From the NCBI GenBank assembly GCA_027030295.1, contig JALVFB010000361.1, forward strand, positions 1 through 7,374: 7,374 nt of DNA, in the 5' to 3' direction. The notes below the pieces were generated by a model. It made no database searches. It was not told the DNA's origin and saw nothing but the letters and a program-made list of their open reading frames with translations. Position 1 is the stretch's first letter, and every line of letters starts with the position of its first letter. The position numbers and the translations under genes are program-made. The DNA comes from Hyphomicrobiales bacterium. GTDB taxonomy: Bacteria; Pseudomonadota; Alphaproteobacteria; Rhizobiales; Aestuariivirgaceae. Below, one piece after another: positions 5,814 to 7,374 of the stretch.

Positions 5814-7374
5814 CTATTTCGTCAGGCTCAGGAACAGGGCCGGCAGGCGTTCGGGCAGGCGCTCGATGTGGTCGATGACGGTGTAGCCCGTCTGGCCGAA
5901 GATGTCGGTGACGTATTCATCCGCCCTCGGATCGAGCGAGATGCAGAACGGCGAGATGCCCTCCGATTGCAACTCGATGACGGCCTTGCGCGCGTCCTCG
6001 CGCAGATATTGCGGATCGGGAACGTCGATGTCGTGCGGCGCGCCGTCGGTGAGGATCATCAGGATGCGCTTTTCCTCCCGCCGCTTGCGCAAATCCTCGC
6101 CGGCGCGCCTGAGCGCCGCGCCCATGCGGGTGGAAAGCCCCGCCTCCATGGCCGCCAGCCGCGCCTTCGCCGCCTCGCCCCAGGGTTCGGAGAAGCCCTT
6201 GAAGTGGGTGTAGCGCACCTCGAAGCGGGTGTTGGAATGAAAACCGGCGATGGCGAAGGGATCGCCCAGCGTCTGAACCGCCTCCGACAGCAGGGCGGTG
6301 GATTCCTGCGCCAGTTGCAGCAGCGTGATGTCGCCGCCGGGGATCTTCTCCTTCACAGATTCGGACAGGTCGATGAGCAGCAACATGGCGATGTCGCGCC
6401 CGTGCTGTTCGTATGACTGGAACACGCGTGGGTCGGGCGCGATGTTCATGCGCAGGTCGATGGCGGCGCGCACGGCCATGTCCACGTCCAGCTCGTCGCC
6501 CATTTCCTGATAGCGCACGCGGCGGCGCAATTGGGGTTTCAGCAGATCGACGATCTTCTTCAGCCGCCGCGCCAGCAGTTCGTGCTTTTTCAGAAGCTCG
6601 TCGATCCAGGCGGCCTCGCCCGCCGGCTGGATGCGCTCGAACACGGTCACCCAGTCCGGGCGGTAGGTCTGGGCCGTGTAGTCCCATTCAGGATAATGCT
6701 TCGGCGGAATGCCGTCCTCCGGCGCGGCCGGCCCCTTCACATGATCGCGGGCGCCGTGGTCGGAGTGGAAGTCGTCCTCGTCGTCGGTGTCTTCCAGGAA
6801 GATCCACAGGTAACGGTTGTCGTCGCGGTAGGGCACCTCGGTGTCCTGAAACCAGATGTTGGGCGAGCGGAAATCGTGGGTGTAGTTCTCCGTCAGCCAC
6901 TTCACGCCCAGCTCCGGGGCGATCTTCGTGTCATGCGGATCGGCGGCCATGCGTTCGGCGAACAGCGCCGTGTAACGCCCGATCATCGGGTCGTCGTAGC
7001 CGTGCGCCGGGTTCAGCAGGGCGTGGGAGAGCATGGCCAGCTTGTGGCGGATGCAGGAATATCCCTGCGGGCAGGCGTCCGGTTCGGGGCGCGGGTGCAT
7101 TGTCAGCCACAGCGCGCGCAGGCCGGGATAGCGCTGCATGGCCAGCCATTCCACACGCGCATCCTCGAAGGTTTCGATGGCCAGATGCTGGAAGGGGCTG
7201 AAATTGTCGGCGACGAAGGGGCGCGTCCAGAGGGCGTGCGCGGCCATGTGGGCGATGGCGGCGCGGTAGCGATCAAGCCCGGAAACGCCGAAGGCCGGTT
7301 CGTAAACGTCGGGGATGTGAAAGCCCAGGCGGTCGAGATACGGCTTCGGCTTGCGCAGATTGTCGAAGATTTCC
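5814..7374 (-). CDS. VWA-domain protein of the CbbO/NorD type (5' end beyond the window)
   Basis: The reading frame is open from the TAG at 5816-5814 to the right edge, giving 519 visible residues. An internal ATG at 7247 is not the start, because coherent protein continues upstream (for example GFHIPDVYEPAFGVSGLDRY). Residues about 62-90 (FQHLAIETFEDARVEWLAMQ) match the conserved acidic segment of CbbO/NorD proteins. A very acidic stretch, EDTDDEDDFHSD, follows near 194-205. The C-terminal von Willebrand A domain has an intact metal-ion-dependent adhesion site: DLSES (335-339, bases 6371-6357), Thr415 in STRMGAAL, and Asp443 in LTDGAPHDIDVPDP. Family members act with a MoxR-type AAA+ ATPase, CbbQ with CbbO to activate Rubisco and NorQ with NorD to activate nitric oxide reductase. 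The end, DEYVTDIFGQTGYTVIDHIE, looks closer to CbbO-type than to classical NorD proteins by eye. The target and partner are not in the window, so no symbol is given. Confidence 0.85.
   Translation of the reverse strand, partial: EIFDNLRKPKPYLDRLGFHIPDVYEPAFGVSGLDRYRAAIAHMAAHALWTRPFVADNFSPFQHLAIETFEDARVEWLAMQRYPGLRALWLTMHPRPEPDACPQGYSCIRHKLAMLSHALLNPAHGYDDPMIGRYTALFAERMAADPHDTKIAPELGVKWLTENYTHDFRSPNIWFQDTEVPYRDDNRYLWIFLEDTDDEDDFHSDHGARDHVKGPAAPEDGIPPKHYPEWDYTAQTYRPDWVTVFERIQPAGEAAWIDELLKKHELLARRLKKIVDLLKPQLRRRVRYQEMGDELDVDMAVRAAIDLRMNIAPDPRVFQSYEQHGRDIAMLLLIDLSESVKEKIPGGDITLLQLAQESTALLSEAVQTLGDPFAIAGFHSNTRFEVRYTHFKGFSEPWGEAAKARLAAMEAGLSTRMGAALRRAGEDLRKRREEKRILMILTDGAPHDIDVPDPQYLREDARKAVIELQSEGISPFCISLDPRADEYVTDIFGQTGYTVIDHIERLPERLPALFLSLTK

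Noticed and set aside
1..7374. CRISPR array, tRNA, rRNA, riboswitch or defence genes
   Set aside because: I saw no spaced direct repeats, no tRNA cloverleaf and no recognisable riboswitch, and the window is almost fully covered by the listed genes.

Overview
The window is GC-rich proteobacterial DNA, most likely from an alphaproteobacterium. This is inferred from coding density, protein style and a Gram-negative periplasmic signal peptide; no rRNA or marker gene is present. It holds a complete five-gene branched-chain-amino-acid-type (HAAT/Liv) ABC importer operon on the minus strand, a divergent MarR-family regulator on the plus strand, and the 3' part of a large VWA-domain protein of the CbbO/NorD type that runs off the right edge.

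Layout from left to right: bases 1-154 are a broken IS30-family transposase remnant. It is followed by an AT-rich palindromic stretch (157-179) that may be one terminal repeat of the element. The liv operon then reads right to left: periplasmic binding protein (5189-3954), a 133-bp gap with two hairpins, permease livH (GTG start at 3820), permease livM, ATPase livG and ATPase livF (stop at 205). The last four genes are tightly coupled: 10 bp between livH and livM with the ribosome binding site touching the livH stop, an 8-nt overlap between livM and livG, and 2 bp between livG and livF. The 137-bp region 5190-5326 separates the operon from the marR-type gene (5327-5794). That gene converges on the VWA gene (5814 to the right edge) with only 19 bp between their stops.

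Working model: the binding protein captures an amino acid or other small carboxylate or amide ligand in the periplasm. LivH and LivM form the membrane channel and LivG and LivF drive import with ATP. The divergent MarR protein is the obvious candidate regulator and hints at a ligand such as an aromatic acid, but the substrate cannot be read from the sequence. The VWA protein belongs to a family that works with a MoxR-type AAA+ ATPase to remodel or activate a target enzyme (Rubisco for CbbO, nitric oxide reductase for NorD). Its partner would lie beyond the right edge.

Most of the window is ordinary transporter and regulator DNA, and I see no clear undescribed system. The points most worth a second look are a roughly 57-residue N-terminal extension on LivF, the paired hairpins between the binding-protein gene and livH, the IS remnant where the operon's native 3' flank should be, the distinct codon use of the MarR gene, and the VWA protein of unknown target.
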